Positions 16,920 through 26,941 of a stretch of DNA of 38,551 nucleotides are shown in pieces. The stretch lies in NCBI GenBank assembly GCA_902797185.1, contig CADBRV010000077.1:1-38551 (forward strand). Direction: 5' to 3'. The first letter of the stretch is position 1. The number at the start of each line of letters is the position of its first letter. The translations under genes and the position numbers were made by a program. The DNA is from an uncultured Lachnospiraceae bacterium. Its GTDB lineage: Bacteria; Bacillota; Clostridia; Lachnospirales; Lachnospiraceae. The notes under the pieces were generated by a model. That model was not told the origin of the DNA. It saw only the letters and a list, made by a program, of their open reading frames with translations, and made no database searches.

Positions 16920-18059
16920 ATGGAAGCAAAAGACAGCAAGAAGAAGATTATCCTGACGGGGGACCGTCCTACCGGGAAACTGCATCTGGGACATTATGTA
17001 GGTTCCCTGCAGCGCAGGGTCCAGCTCCAGGACAGCGGGAAATATGACGAGATTAACATCCTGATCGCAGATGACCAGGCGCTGACGGACAATTGGGACA
17101 ACCCTCAGAAGATCCGGGATAATATTATCGAAGTGACGCTGGACTACCTTTCCGTAGGCATTGACCCGGACAAGACCAATATCTGTATCCAGTCCGGCAT
17201 CCCGGCCTTGCATGCCCTTACCTTTTACTATATGAACCTTGTCACCACCCAGAGGCTCAGCCGCAACCCTACTGTAAAGGCAGAAATGGTGCAGAAGGGG
17301 TTCTCCAGCGCGGAAGGGGAGAATGATAACAACGCCGGGCTGCCGGCGGGCTTTTTCACCTATCCGGTTTCCCAGGCAGCCGATATCACCGCATTTAAGG
17401 CGACGACGGTGCCGGCCGGGGAGGACCAGGAGCCGATGCTGGAGCAGGCCAGGGAACTGGTACGGAAATTCAATACGACTTATAAAAGAGACGTCCTGGT
17501 AGAGCCGGAAATCCTCCTGCCGGAGAATGAGTCACAGAGGAGGCTGCCGGGCCTGGATGGGAAGGCAAAAATGTCCAAGTCCCTTGGAAACTGCATCTAC
17601 CTTTCTGATGACGCAGCCACGGTAAAGAAAAAAATCATGGGCATGTACACGGATCCGGAGCATATCAATGTGGCAGACCCGGGACATGTAGAGGGCAACA
17701 TGGTATTTACCTATCTGGATGCATTCTGCCGTGACGACCAGTTTGCGGAATACCTGCCGGATTACCAGAACCTGGATGAAATGAAGGAGCATTACAAAAA
17801 GGGCGGCCTTGGGGATGTCAAATGCAAGAAATTCCTGATTAAAGTGATGGAAGAGATGCTTTCCCCGATCCGCGAGTCCAGGGCAAAATGGGCAGCCAGG
17901 ATCCCGGATGTCTATGACATCTTAAAGGATGGCACAGGCAAAGCGGTTAAAACGACGAACCAGACCATGGACGAGGTGCGGGATGCCATGCGGATCAACT
18001 ATTTCGAGGACCGCAGCATCATCCAGGACTGGGATACATGGATTAACGGAAAACACTGA
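16920..18059 (+). CDS. trpS: Tryptophanyl-tRNA synthetase
   Basis: A 379-residue class Ic aminoacyl-tRNA synthetase that charges tRNA-Trp. The HIGH-type motif is HLGH (22-25) after GDRPTGKL, and KMSKS is at 217-221. The tail is longer than in the compact 330-residue bacterial form, as in several clostridial enzymes. ATG 16920 is used because GGAGG lies directly upstream; the TTG at 16905 is possible but less likely. It begins a co-directional run trpS-helD without an obvious terminator between them. Confidence 0.95.
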   Translation: MEAKDSKKKIILTGDRPTGKLHLGHYVGSLQRRVQLQDSGKYDEINILIADDQALTDNWDNPQKIRDNIIEVTLDYLSVGIDPDKTNICIQSGIPALHALTFYYMNLVTTQRLSRNPTVKAEMVQKGFSSAEGENDNNAGLPAGFFTYPVSQAADITAFKATTVPAGEDQEPMLEQARELVRKFNTTYKRDVLVEPEILLPENESQRRLPGLDGKAKMSKSLGNCIYLSDDAATVKKKIMGMYTDPEHINVADPGHVEGNMVFTYLDAFCRDDQFAEYLPDYQNLDEMKEHYKKGGLGDVKCKKFLIKVMEEMLSPIRESRAKWAARIPDVYDILKDGTGKAVKTTNQTMDEVRDAMRINYFEDRSIIQDWDTWINGKH

Positions 18060-18135
18060 AATTTGATACGGATAGCAGTATTTGTCAGACAAAATACGGT
18101 TCCATTGCGCATAAAGGTTTGTTATATTTAATATT

Positions 18136-20196
18136 ATGGATGATAAGATTTTTACCGAAGAACAAAACCATTTAACCAAAGTTTACAGCCGGTTAGTGGA
18201 GATGAAGGATGACCTCACTTCCCAAAGGAGGGCTTTGGAGAAAAGGGCCCAGGAAGAAAAGAACGACATCCGGGACAACCTGAATTTCGATTTTGCGGAT
18301 GACGAGGTGACCACCGAGGCATATGGCGAGATCGAGACCTGGAACCGATATATTGATGGGTACAACGTTTCCAGCAGCATCCTTTCCTCCAAGCTGGAGG
18401 ACGTGGAAAAACTCCTGGAAGGGCCTTATTTTGCCAGGGTGACCCTGCGTTTTTCGCCGGAGGAAGAGCCGGAAGATTATTATATCGGCACGGCACAGCT
18501 GACAGAGGATGAGTATGACCCCCTGGTCATTGACTGGAGGAGCCCCATCGCTGAAACCTACTACAACCAGGAAAACGGGATGACCTCCTATGAAGTAGAG
18601 GGAAGGAAAATCCCGGTGGAGCTGCTGCTGCGTAGGCAGTTTGACCTGGACAAGGACAAGCTCCTTTCCTATTTTGACACACAGGTGGCGATTGAAGATG
18701 CCCTGCTCCTCCAGTCCCTCTCTGCCAGGAGGACGGACAAGATGCAGGCCATCACGGCCACGATCCAGAAGGAGCAGAATGCGGTCATCCGCCATAAGGA
18801 TGTGCCGGTGCTTTTGGTAGACGGTATTGCCGGATCCGGAAAGACCTCGGTCCTGCTGCAGAGGATTGCATACCTGTTTTACCGCAGGAGGAAGACCCTG
18901 CGCCCGGAGCAGGTTTACCTTTTGACTTTGAACCCGGTATTCCGCCAGTATATCGACAGCGTCCTGCCGGACCTGGGAGAGCAGAATCCCAATACGCTGA
19001 CCTGGCAGGAATTTTTGGATGACTGCGGCGTCCCCTTCCGGGACCGGGAGCATGACCGGACACGGAAGGAGAACCTGGAAAAAATAGATGCGGCCCTTGG
19101 CACGTTAAAGCCGGAACCTGCCTTTTTTAAGCCGGTCATGCAGAAAAAACGCTGCATTTTTACCGCAGAAGAAATCGCAGACATCATCGGGAAACGGCTT
19201 AAGCTTGGCGTGGATTACCACATGACCCAGGTGGCGGTAGACGAGCTGGAAGAGCTGGCCAGGGTGCGCCTTCGCAAACAGGCACATGATATTTCCGATG
19301 ATGACAGCCAGATCGAGCAGGATGACGCCCTTACGCCCTACAGCGATGCAGAGGAAAACCGTATGCAGAACAGCGGCATGGCGATAAAGACGATCCGGGA
19401 TTATGGATTCTTAAACCTGAAAGCCATCGGGGAAAGGATCCTGGGCAGGAAATCCATGACGGCGGCAGAATACCTTTACCTAAAAACGGCGCTTACGGGT
19501 GCATGCGACCGGAACGCGAAATATGTCATGGTGGACGAGGTACAGGATTATTCCATGGCGCAGCTGATGGTATTGGAGCGGTATTTCCCCAACGCGAAGT
19601 TCATGCTTCTGGGGGACGAGTTCCAGGCGATCCGGCAGGGGACGGCGGATTTTTCCCAGATGGAGGAATTCTTCCTTTCCAGAAAAAAGCCGGTGGAGCG
19701 GATTTCACTTTTCACCAGTTACCGGTCCTCCCCGGAGATTACGCAGCTTTTTGCAAAGATGCTGCCGGAAGAAAAACGGATCCAGATCTCGTCCGTGCAG
19801 CGGCCAGGTGAAATGCCAAATATCCGGAGCTTTGCTTCGGAAGAGGAATATAAAGAGGCACTTAGGGAAGAGGTTTTACAAGCAAGGGAAAACGAAGGCC
19901 TTGCTGCCATCATCTGCATCAGCAAGAAATCCGCCCACAAGGTACAGGAACTGTTAGGGGAAGATGCCCCGGAATATTTAAATGGGAAGAAGGGGCTGCC
20001 GGAGAAGGGCATTGTCGTGATGGACCTTGCCCTGGCCAAAGGCATGGAATTTGACACGGTCATCCTGCCGGATGCGGACAATGACCGCTATCCGGGGGGC
20101 GAACTGTCCAGGCACAGGCTTTATACCGCGATTTCCAGGGCAACCAAGCATCTCTCCATCCTTTCCCTGGGGCCGGTTTCGTCGCTGCTTTCATGA
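18136..20196 (+). CDS. helD: HelD-like UvrD-family ATPase (RNA polymerase recycling factor)
   Basis: A 686-residue protein. Residues 1-75 are an acidic-basic coiled coil such as HelD inserts into RNA polymerase. Walker A is GIAGSGKTS (about 234), Walker B MVDEVQDYS (about 463), with LLGDEFQAI and the C-terminal TAISRATKHL also present. HelD frees stalled or post-termination RNA polymerase using ATP. Close paralogues are often called UvrD/RecQ helicases but lack DNA unwinding. No ribosome site stands before ATG 18136; the upstream bases are AT-rich, so translation may be weak or the start further in. 32 bases separate it from the CoA-transferase genes. Confidence 0.85.
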   Translation: MDDKIFTEEQNHLTKVYSRLVEMKDDLTSQRRALEKRAQEEKNDIRDNLNFDFADDEVTTEAYGEIETWNRYIDGYNVSSSILSSKLEDVEKLLEGPYFARVTLRFSPEEEPEDYYIGTAQLTEDEYDPLVIDWRSPIAETYYNQENGMTSYEVEGRKIPVELLLRRQFDLDKDKLLSYFDTQVAIEDALLLQSLSARRTDKMQAITATIQKEQNAVIRHKDVPVLLVDGIAGSGKTSVLLQRIAYLFYRRRKTLRPEQVYLLTLNPVFRQYIDSVLPDLGEQNPNTLTWQEFLDDCGVPFRDREHDRTRKENLEKIDAALGTLKPEPAFFKPVMQKKRCIFTAEEIADIIGKRLKLGVDYHMTQVAVDELEELARVRLRKQAHDISDDDSQIEQDDALTPYSDAEENRMQNSGMAIKTIRDYGFLNLKAIGERILGRKSMTAAEYLYLKTALTGACDRNAKYVMVDEVQDYSMAQLMVLERYFPNAKFMLLGDEFQAIRQGTADFSQMEEFFLSRKKPVERISLFTSYRSSPEITQLFAKMLPEEKRIQISSVQRPGEMPNIRSFASEEEYKEALREEVLQARENEGLAAIICISKKSAHKVQELLGEDAPEYLNGKKGLPEKGIVVMDLALAKGMEFDTVILPDADNDRYPGGELSRHRLYTAISRATKHLSILSLGPVSSLLS

Positions 20197-20228
20197 CAGG
20201 CATTTAAGGCCAAGGAGGTAAATGTTCC

Positions 20229-20888
20229 ATGAAGAGTAAAAAGTGCGGGAGGGAAGAGATCCTCTCCAAATTTCATGACGGGCAGACTATCATGACAGGC
20301 GGATTTGCCTACCATGGCTGCCCCAGCAGGCTGTTTGACCTTTTAATTGAAAGCGGGGCAAGGCACCTGACCCTGGTCGCGCTGGATGCCAGCCCGGCGA
20401 GGCTCCTGCATTTAGGGCTTTTTGACAAAATCATCATCGCCCATGCCGGCAGCAACCCGAAGAACCTGGAGCTTATGGCTTCCGGGAAAATCGAAGTGGA
20501 ATTCTGCCCCATGGGGACCTTGGCGGAACGGATCCGTGCAGGCGGGGTAGGCCTGGGCGGCATTTATGTCAAAACCGGTATCGGGACCCTGGCACAGAAG
20601 GACCAGGAAATCAAGATGATTAACGGGGAGCCATACATGTTTGAAACGGCCCTTACAGCGGATATTTCCCTGGTACGTGCAGCTACGACAGATAATTATG
20701 GAAACCTGACTTTTAACGGTACGGCCCGTAATTCCAACCCGGTCATTGCCATGGCGGGGGACCTGACCATCGTGCAGGCAGACCGTTTTGTGGAGTTCGG
20801 TGAAATTTCTCCCAGCAATATTACGACACCGGGCATTTTTGTGGACATGATCCTGAAAAACGAAAGGAAGGAGGCCTTTATCTCATGA
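20229..20888 (+). CDS. Type I CoA-transferase subunit alpha (AtoD-like)
   Basis: A 219-residue subunit of a 3-oxoacid/acetate-butyrate type CoA-transferase. Characteristic segments are GQTIMTGGFAYHGCPSRL (the glycine-rich CoA-binding loop), ERIRAGGVGLGGIYVKTGIGT and ATTDNYGNLTFNGTARN. With the next gene it would move CoA between acyl groups such as acetoacetate, butyrate and acetate in the cytoplasm. AAGGAGG lies ten bases upstream. It overlaps subunit beta by four bases (ATGA). The exact acyl substrate cannot be read; glutaconate or other specificities remain possible. Confidence 0.9.
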   Translation: MKSKKCGREEILSKFHDGQTIMTGGFAYHGCPSRLFDLLIESGARHLTLVALDASPARLLHLGLFDKIIIAHAGSNPKNLELMASGKIEVEFCPMGTLAERIRAGGVGLGGIYVKTGIGTLAQKDQEIKMINGEPYMFETALTADISLVRAATTDNYGNLTFNGTARNSNPVIAMAGDLTIVQADRFVEFGEISPSNITTPGIFVDMILKNERKEAFIS

Positions 20889-21538
20889 CGGACCAGGAAA
20901 AAAACAGGCGGTTTATCGCCAAGAAGATTGCTTCATGGTTCCATGCCGGGGACGTAGTCAACCTGGGGGTTGGCGTACCGGTACTGGTAGCGGATTATAT
21001 TGAAGATGGCGTTACGATCCAAAGTGAAAACGGGCTATTGGGCGTAGGGGAAACATATGACGGGTTAAACCCGGAGGCACCTTATTTTAATGCGGCCGGA
21101 TTTTCCACCCATCTGGAGAAAGGCGCCAGCGTTTTTGACATCTGTACTTCCTTCGGCATGATCCGGAAGGGCAGGATCAAATGCACCGTTCTGGGATGTT
21201 TTGAAGTATCAGAATACGGGGATCTGGCAAACTGGGCAAGACCTGGAAGCTACCCCGGAATGGGCGGCGCCATGGACCTGGTGACCGGCATTAAAGATGT
21301 CATCGTGGCCACGGACCATTGCACCAAAAGCGGAAAGCCGAAGATCGTAAAAGAATGTACCCTGCCCCTTACCGGGAAAGGATGCGTGGACTGGATCGTG
21401 ACCGAAATGGCGGTTTTCAAGGTATCTAATACCGACGGCCTTACACTGATGTCCCACCGTGTCGGCGTCAACGTGGACATGATACGGGAAAAGACAGGCG
21501 CGCCGTTTAAGGTTTCACCGGAACTGAGGCTGATGTAA
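20885..21538 (+). CDS. Type I CoA-transferase subunit beta (AtoA-like)
   Basis: A 217-residue catalytic subunit. The active glutamate is E48 in the signature QSENGLLGVG, which forms the glutamyl-CoA thioester. GSYPGMGGAMDLVTG and CTLPLTGKGCVDWIVTE are family landmarks. Start overlaps the previous stop, so the two subunits are made in equal amounts. A weak terminator follows at about 21587. Citrate synthase lies 180 bases downstream on the same strand. Confidence 0.92.
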   Translation: MTDQEKNRRFIAKKIASWFHAGDVVNLGVGVPVLVADYIEDGVTIQSENGLLGVGETYDGLNPEAPYFNAAGFSTHLEKGASVFDICTSFGMIRKGRIKCTVLGCFEVSEYGDLANWARPGSYPGMGGAMDLVTGIKDVIVATDHCTKSGKPKIVKECTLPLTGKGCVDWIVTEMAVFKVSNTDGLTLMSHRVGVNVDMIREKTGAPFKVSPELRLM

Positions 21539-21586
21539 GGCTTTGTGGGGATAGGCCAATTTATTTTCGTTTTTGATAAAGATGAG

Positions 21587-21638
21587 GCAGGCTGTGCCAG
21601 AGTAGTGATACGCTTTTTTGGCATGGCGCTGCTTTTTT
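21587..21638 (+). terminator. Probable intrinsic terminator
   Basis: GCAG ... TGCC at 21587-21598 can pair imperfectly with GGCA ... CTGC at 21620-21632, followed by six T. The stem has internal mismatches, so it is only probable. Confidence 0.45.
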
Positions 21639-21719
21639 GAGTTTCACCAGTAAAGATACTTGTTTTTCCCGGGAAGGAAGGGATATTCCCGAAAGGGAGG
21701 AAAGGCAGGAGGTACAAAG

Positions 21720-23117
21720 ATGGATTTGAATGAGCGGGATGAAAATATTTATTCCAAGGTCACGCCGGAAATTGAGGCATGTGCCAAAAGGGTAGAGGAA
21801 AAGGATAAGATCACCCCCTCCCTTTATGTCGAATATAATGTCAAAAGAGGGCTCCGTGACTTAAATGGCAAGGGCGTTTTAGCCGGGCTTACCAATATCT
21901 CGGAAGTAAGGGCAAAAGCCATCGTAGACGGGGAAGAGGTACCGGCGGACGGGCACCTGATTTACCGTGGGTATGACATAAATGACCTGATCCCGGGCTA
22001 TTCGAAAGAGGGAAGGTTCGGCTTTGAGGAAGTGGCATACCTGCTCCTTCTGGGCACCCTCCCTACGGAAAGCCAGTTAAAAGAATTTTCCGACCAGCTT
22101 ATTTTTTACCGTTCCCTCCCGAAAAACTTTGTGCGGGACGTGATCATGAAAGCGCCGGACAAGGATATGATGAATGTCCTGATGCGGAGCATCCTGACAT
22201 TATACCCTTATGATGACCACGCGGAGGATAACTCCCTCCCGAACGTGTTCCGGCAGAGCATGCATCTGATTTCCGTGCTCCCTATGCTTTCCGCTTATGG
22301 ATACCAGGCTTACCGCCATTATGCGCTGGGCAAGAGCCTGGTGATCCATAACCCCTTGGACCATGGGAGCATTGCAGAAAACATCTTGAGCCTGCTGCGT
22401 CCGGACCGCTCCTATGACGAGATCGAGGCGAAGGTGCTGGATACCGCTTTAGTCCTCCATATGGACCATGGCGGAGGAAATAACTCCGCTTTTACCACCC
22501 ATGTGGTAACTTCCACTTTGACGGATACCTATTCTGCCATCACGGCAGCCATGGCTTCCTTAAAGGGACCGCGGCATGGCGGCGCGAACCTGAAAGTCAT
22601 GGGCATGTTTGACGAGATGGAAAAGACCGTCAAAGACTGGAAGGATGAAGACGAGGTCAGCGCTTACCTCAACAAACTCCTGGATGGAGAGGCCTTTGAC
22701 CACGCCGGGCTGATCTATGGCGTAGGGCACGCGGTTTATTCCCTGTCAGACCCCAGGGCGGTCATCTTTAAAAAGTATGTCCAGCAGCTCGCAGAACATG
22801 AAGACAGGATGGAAGAATTTGCCCTTTATGACATGGTATCCCGCCTGGCACCGGAAATCATTGCCGGAAGGCGCAAAATGTATAAAGGCGTCTGCGTCAA
22901 CGTGGACTTTTATTCCGGATTTACCTACTCCATGCTGGGGCTCCCAAGGGAGCTTTATACCCCACTGTTTGCCATGGCCAGGATTGTAGGATGGTGCGCG
23001 CACCGGATGGAAGAGCTTGCCAATAATGGAAAGATCATCCGCCCGGCTTATAAGTATATCGGGAAAGACGCGGTTTATGTCCCCATCGGGATGCGCGGAG
23101 AAGGGGAGAAACACTAA
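21720..23117 (+). CDS. Citrate synthase
   Basis: A 465-residue citrate synthase that condenses acetyl-CoA and oxaloacetate. Conserved catalytic neighbourhoods are LHMDHGGGNNS (H247, H250), GPRHGGAN (H286) and GHAVYSLSDPR with the catalytic D344. The protein begins with a 45-residue hydrophilic extension, as in long clostridial forms. ATG 21720 follows AGGAGG with seven bases between; the open frame extends further up but without a better site. It may supply glutamate through a partial oxidative TCA branch. 2-methylcitrate synthase is possible but no prp genes are nearby. Confidence 0.92.
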   Translation: MDLNERDENIYSKVTPEIEACAKRVEEKDKITPSLYVEYNVKRGLRDLNGKGVLAGLTNISEVRAKAIVDGEEVPADGHLIYRGYDINDLIPGYSKEGRFGFEEVAYLLLLGTLPTESQLKEFSDQLIFYRSLPKNFVRDVIMKAPDKDMMNVLMRSILTLYPYDDHAEDNSLPNVFRQSMHLISVLPMLSAYGYQAYRHYALGKSLVIHNPLDHGSIAENILSLLRPDRSYDEIEAKVLDTALVLHMDHGGGNNSAFTTHVVTSTLTDTYSAITAAMASLKGPRHGGANLKVMGMFDEMEKTVKDWKDEDEVSAYLNKLLDGEAFDHAGLIYGVGHAVYSLSDPRAVIFKKYVQQLAEHEDRMEEFALYDMVSRLAPEIIAGRRKMYKGVCVNVDFYSGFTYSMLGLPRELYTPLFAMARIVGWCAHRMEELANNGKIIRPAYKYIGKDAVYVPIGMRGEGEKH

Positions 23118-23230
23118 CAAGGAAAGGCTGGAAACTGCCATTTCACATTATCTGCAAAGCCTCATCATATTTTCTTCACAGTTGCCTGCGATAGTAGAAC
23201 TATCAAAAAGGATCATACAGACAGCCTGTG

Positions 23231-23349
23231 AAGGACAGACGCCGCATTCCAAATCGTCCTATGTCACCGCCTAACCAGGCGAGACGGCGGACGATGCGGC
23301 TGGTACATCGTAAGGAACTTTCCCGCTGGAGCGGGCCGCTCCTTACGAG
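23231..23349 (+). repeat. Nested-palindrome element, medium copy D
   Basis: Left end GGACAGACGCCGCATTCC, a decayed CCTATGTCACCGCC arm, GGACGATGCGG and the right-end hairpin ATCGTAAGGA ... TCCTTACGA with inner CCCGCT/AGCGGG. The small apical hairpin module is missing. It ends 24 bases before the HtrA start codon. Confidence 0.9.
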
Positions 23350-23373
23350 ATAAAAAGAAAGAAGGCAAACGAT

Positions 23374-24828
23374 ATGGCAGATTTTCAGAATATGAATTTT
23401 CCGGATACCAATGGAACCTCTGCCCCAAAAGCGAAAACAAAGAAGTGGTTTTCCTTTCCGCTGAAGGTGGCAGCCATTGCGGCAGCGGTCGGGCTGGTGG
23501 CAGCCGCTGTTTTCGGGCATTTGAATACGACCAGCGCCCAGACGACTGGGACGGGCAGTGGAGGGTCGGATACCGGTATCCTGCAGACTGTCGCTTCCGG
23601 GGATGCGGACAGTTCCAGCTCCGGTTCGGATAAAGTGGCTGCAGTGGATGTTTCTTCTGTTGTTGAAGATGCGATGCCGTCCATCGTGGCAATCAACTGC
23701 TATTATGAAGAGACTGGAACGTATTCCATGCTTACCGGGGAACGCGATGAGGCTACGGAAGGTGCCGGGTCCGGCATTATCGTAGCCCAGACGGATGATA
23801 CGCTTTATATTGCGACCAACAACCATGTGGTGGATGGGGCGGATTCCATCAAGGTTACGTTTTCCAATGAAGCTTCCGCAGATGCCACCATCAAGGGGAC
23901 GGATGCGGATGACGACCTGGCAGTCGTCAGCGTCAAAACCAGTGATTTAAGCTCAGATACCCTTTCCTCCATCAAAGTGGCAACTTTGGGCGATTCGGAT
24001 TCCCTGAAGGTAGGAGAATCCGCCATTGCCATTGGCAACGCGTTAGGTTATGGGCAGTCCGTTACAACCGGCGTCATCAGTGCTACGGGCCGGAAGGTGG
24101 AAACAGAAGATGGGACGACAGGCACTTATATCCAGACGGATGCAGCAATTAACCCGGGCAACAGCGGAGGGGCATTGCTCAACAGCAAGGGCGAGGTCAT
24201 TGGCATTAATTCCGCCAAGCTCTCCGATACTTCGGTAGAAGGTATGGGATATGCCATCCCGATTAATACAGCCATCCCCATTATCAACCAGCTGATCCAG
24301 AGCGAAACCGTTTCGGAAGCAGACAGGGGCTATCTTGGAATCAGCGGCATATCCGTTACCAGCTCGATTGCCGAATCCTATGATATCCCGCAGGGCGTCT
24401 ATGTATCGGAAGTTGCCGAAGGCTCCGCGGCAGAATCGGCCGGCATGCAGCAGGGAGACATCATCGTCGAGTTTGACGGCCATACGGTAAGCTCCATGGA
24501 CGGCCTGCAGAGCCTGATGCAGTATTACGCATCCGGCACCACAGTAGATGTCGTAGTAGAACGGAAATCAGGTGACTCCTATACAAAGAAGACTTTGAGC
24601 GTTACGCTGCAAAGCAGTTCGGACAGCTCTTCGGAAGGCTCCAGCAGTTCGTCTTCAGAGGGCAGCCAAGGCAGTTCTTCCAGCCAGATGCCTTCTGACG
24701 GGTCTTCCCAGTACGGAGGATCCCAGCAGGGCGCAGGCGTGCCGGGCAGTACCTCCCAGGGCGGCTCCTACAGCCAGGAGATACCGGGCAGTTCAGGTGG
24801 CTCAGGCAGCATGCAGGTAATGCCATAA
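23374..24828 (+). CDS. HtrA/DegP-like S1C serine protease with PDZ domain
   Basis: A 484-residue membrane-anchored protease. One N-terminal hydrophobic helix (about 31-50) leaves the rest outside the cell. The trypsin-like domain shows the triad H151 (TNNHVVDGA), D181 (DDDLAVV) and S264 (NPGNSGGAL). A PDZ domain follows at about 325-415 (GYLGISGI, QQGDIIVEFDG). The last 65 residues are a Ser/Gly/Gln-rich low-complexity tail. Such enzymes degrade or process misfolded exported proteins. The leader contains repeat copy D. A strong terminator follows. Confidence 0.93.
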   Translation: MADFQNMNFPDTNGTSAPKAKTKKWFSFPLKVAAIAAAVGLVAAAVFGHLNTTSAQTTGTGSGGSDTGILQTVASGDADSSSSGSDKVAAVDVSSVVEDAMPSIVAINCYYEETGTYSMLTGERDEATEGAGSGIIVAQTDDTLYIATNNHVVDGADSIKVTFSNEASADATIKGTDADDDLAVVSVKTSDLSSDTLSSIKVATLGDSDSLKVGESAIAIGNALGYGQSVTTGVISATGRKVETEDGTTGTYIQTDAAINPGNSGGALLNSKGEVIGINSAKLSDTSVEGMGYAIPINTAIPIINQLIQSETVSEADRGYLGISGISVTSSIAESYDIPQGVYVSEVAEGSAAESAGMQQGDIIVEFDGHTVSSMDGLQSLMQYYASGTTVDVVVERKSGDSYTKKTLSVTLQSSSDSSSEGSSSSSSEGSQGSSSSQMPSDGSSQYGGSQQGAGVPGSTSQGGSYSQEIPGSSGGSGSMQVMP

Positions 24829-24850
24829 AATACAGTAATACACAAAGAAG

Positions 24851-24897
24851 AACCGGAATGGATGCCCAATGAAGCGGGCATGCCATTCCGGTTTTTT
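24851..24897. terminator. Strong intrinsic terminator between convergent genes
   Basis: AACCGGAATGG pairs with CCATTCCGGTT, with an inner TGCCC/GGGCA stem, followed by TTTTTT on plus; on minus the tail TTCTTCTTT may serve the ABC-F gene. Confidence 0.9.
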
Positions 24898-24992
24898 ATT
24901 GCAAGAATGTCCTTCTGTTATATACATAGGGCTGCTTTTTGGAAAATGCCGATTAAGAAAACCACTTCAGCCTTTCCTTTAAGAAAGCCGCG

Positions 24993-26858
24993 TCAGCCCC
25001 TTTCGTTTTCCTGGTTAAATGCATCCACCATGTCCTGCAGCTCAATGTATCGCTCCAGGGCTTCTTCCAGCTGCTGGTCTATTTCTTCCTTTTCTTTGGA
25101 AAGGCCTTCCAGCTTGGTATAGCTGGAGGCATTTTCTTCGATCTGCTTTTCCAGCTTGGCGCTCTTTTCTTCCAGTTTGGAAATGGTTTCTTCCATGCTG
25201 TCGTATTCCCGCTGTTCTTTATAGGAAAGCTTGGTTTTCTTTCGTTTTTCCCGCTTACCGGAAGAAGTTCTATTGCCGCCCTGCGGCGCATCGCTGTTTC
25301 CTGTTTCCGAAGGAGCAGCACTGGCTCCTGCATCCACTGCCTTTTTCGGAGCAAAAAGCAGGTCTTTCCCGGATTCTTCACAGTGGATGCGGTAGTCGCT
25401 GTAGCCTCCTTCGCTCTGCCAGAGGGTGCCGTCTGACTGGAACGCGAAAATACGCGTGGCCACCCGGTCCAGGAAGTACCGGTCGTGGGAAACCACCAGG
25501 ACGATCCCGGCAAAGCGGTCCAGGTAATCTTCCAATACCTGCAGGGTCTGGATATCCAGGTCATTGGTGGGCTCATCCAGGACCAGCACGTTGGGGGCGC
25601 CCATAAGCACTTTTAAGAGCTGGAGCCTGCGTTTTTCCCCGCCGGAGAGTTTTTCAATCAAAGAATACTGCATCTTTGAATCGAAAAGGAAGCGTTCGCA
25701 CATGGCAGAGGCGCTGACCAGCCCGTCTGAGGTACGGACAAATTCCGCGGTGTCCCGGATAAAGTCGATGACACGCTCAGAAGGGTCCAGCTGCTCGTTT
25801 TCCTGGCCGAAATAGCCGATCTGAATGGTCTGCCCGATTTCGACAGACCCGCTGTCTGGTTCTTCTTCCCCGATGATGCATTTTAATAAGGTGGTTTTCC
25901 CACAGCCATTGGGTCCGACGATGCCCACCCGGTCTGTCCGGGAAAAGGTGTAGGTAAAATCACGGAACAGCGTTTTGGAACCATAGGATTTCCCGATATC
26001 TTTTAGAAGGATCGTCTTATTCCCGATCCGGGAGGAGAGGGAATTCAGCTCCAATTTACGATCCTCTACCAGTTTTTCCCGGTCTCTAAGGGCTTCAAAC
26101 CGCTGGATATGGGCCTTCTGCTTAGTGGAGCGGGCTCTTGCGCCCCGCATCATCCATGCCAGGTCTTTCTTATAGAGCGCCGCCATTTTCCGTTCGCTGG
26201 CGGCAGCATCCTGGAGGCGTTGTTCCTTCCGTTCCAGGTAGCCGTAGTAGCCCGACTTATAACGGTAGGCTTTTCCCCGGTCCAGTTCCAAGATCTGGCC
26301 TATGACCCGGTCCAGGAAATACCGGTCATGGGTTACCATAAGCAGGGATCCGGGGAAAGCAATAAGCTGCCCTTCCAGCCATTCGATCATGCGCCCGTCC
26401 AGGTGGTTCGTGGGCTCGTCCAAAATCAGAAGCTCGCAGGGCGTCAGCAGCGCGCCGATGAGGGCTGCCTGTTTTTTCTGCCCTCCCGAAAGGGTGTCCG
26501 GCAAATCGTCCGGGTTATCAATGCCAAAATCCATCAGCCTGGCGCGGACTTCTCCGGAAAGGTTCCAGCCGGGCTGTTTTCCGGATACTTTATCGCAGAT
26601 ATTCTCCAGAACCGATTTTTCCATGTCAAAAACAGGGGTCTGGGGCAGGTAGGAAATACGGACATTCCGCCCTTTGATGACCTGCCCCTCATCCGGTTCC
26701 ATGACGCCTGCGGCGATCTGCAGGAAAGTGGATTTGCCGGTGCCGTTCACACCTACTACGCCTACTTTATCGGTATCTTCCAGCCCCACGGTTACGTCCT
26801 TGAGGATGGGCCTTGTGTCAAATGCTTTGCTGACATGTTCCAGGTTCAGTATGTTCAT
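24993..26858 (-). CDS. ABC-F family ATPase, Uup-like
   Basis: A 621-residue soluble protein with two ABC cassettes and no membrane segment. Walker A motifs are GVNGTGKST and GPNGCGKTT; signatures LSGGQKKQAAL and LSGGEKRRLQL; Walker B motifs LLILDEPTNHLD and VLVLDEPTNDLD. A charged coiled-coil tail of about 80 residues (after LSYKEQREYDSME) matches the Uup C-terminal domain. ABC-F proteins act on the ribosome; Uup also affects transposon excision. The start at 26858 has AAGGAG seven bases upstream. Linked Ser/Ala-rich insert near residue 525. It is not obviously an antibiotic-resistance type. Confidence 0.88.
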   Translation of the reverse strand: MNILNLEHVSKAFDTRPILKDVTVGLEDTDKVGVVGVNGTGKSTFLQIAAGVMEPDEGQVIKGRNVRISYLPQTPVFDMEKSVLENICDKVSGKQPGWNLSGEVRARLMDFGIDNPDDLPDTLSGGQKKQAALIGALLTPCELLILDEPTNHLDGRMIEWLEGQLIAFPGSLLMVTHDRYFLDRVIGQILELDRGKAYRYKSGYYGYLERKEQRLQDAAASERKMAALYKKDLAWMMRGARARSTKQKAHIQRFEALRDREKLVEDRKLELNSLSSRIGNKTILLKDIGKSYGSKTLFRDFTYTFSRTDRVGIVGPNGCGKTTLLKCIIGEEEPDSGSVEIGQTIQIGYFGQENEQLDPSERVIDFIRDTAEFVRTSDGLVSASAMCERFLFDSKMQYSLIEKLSGGEKRRLQLLKVLMGAPNVLVLDEPTNDLDIQTLQVLEDYLDRFAGIVLVVSHDRYFLDRVATRIFAFQSDGTLWQSEGGYSDYRIHCEESGKDLLFAPKKAVDAGASAAPSETGNSDAPQGGNRTSSGKREKRKKTKLSYKEQREYDSMEETISKLEEKSAKLEKQIEENASSYTKLEGLSKEKEEIDQQLEEALERYIELQDMVDAFNQENERG

Positions 26859-26941
26859 AAAAAAACTCCTTTTCCCTTCCCATTTTACGGAAATGGGGAG
26901 GAAAAGCAAGGAAGGTTTTTGAAAGGGTACCGATTACGGCA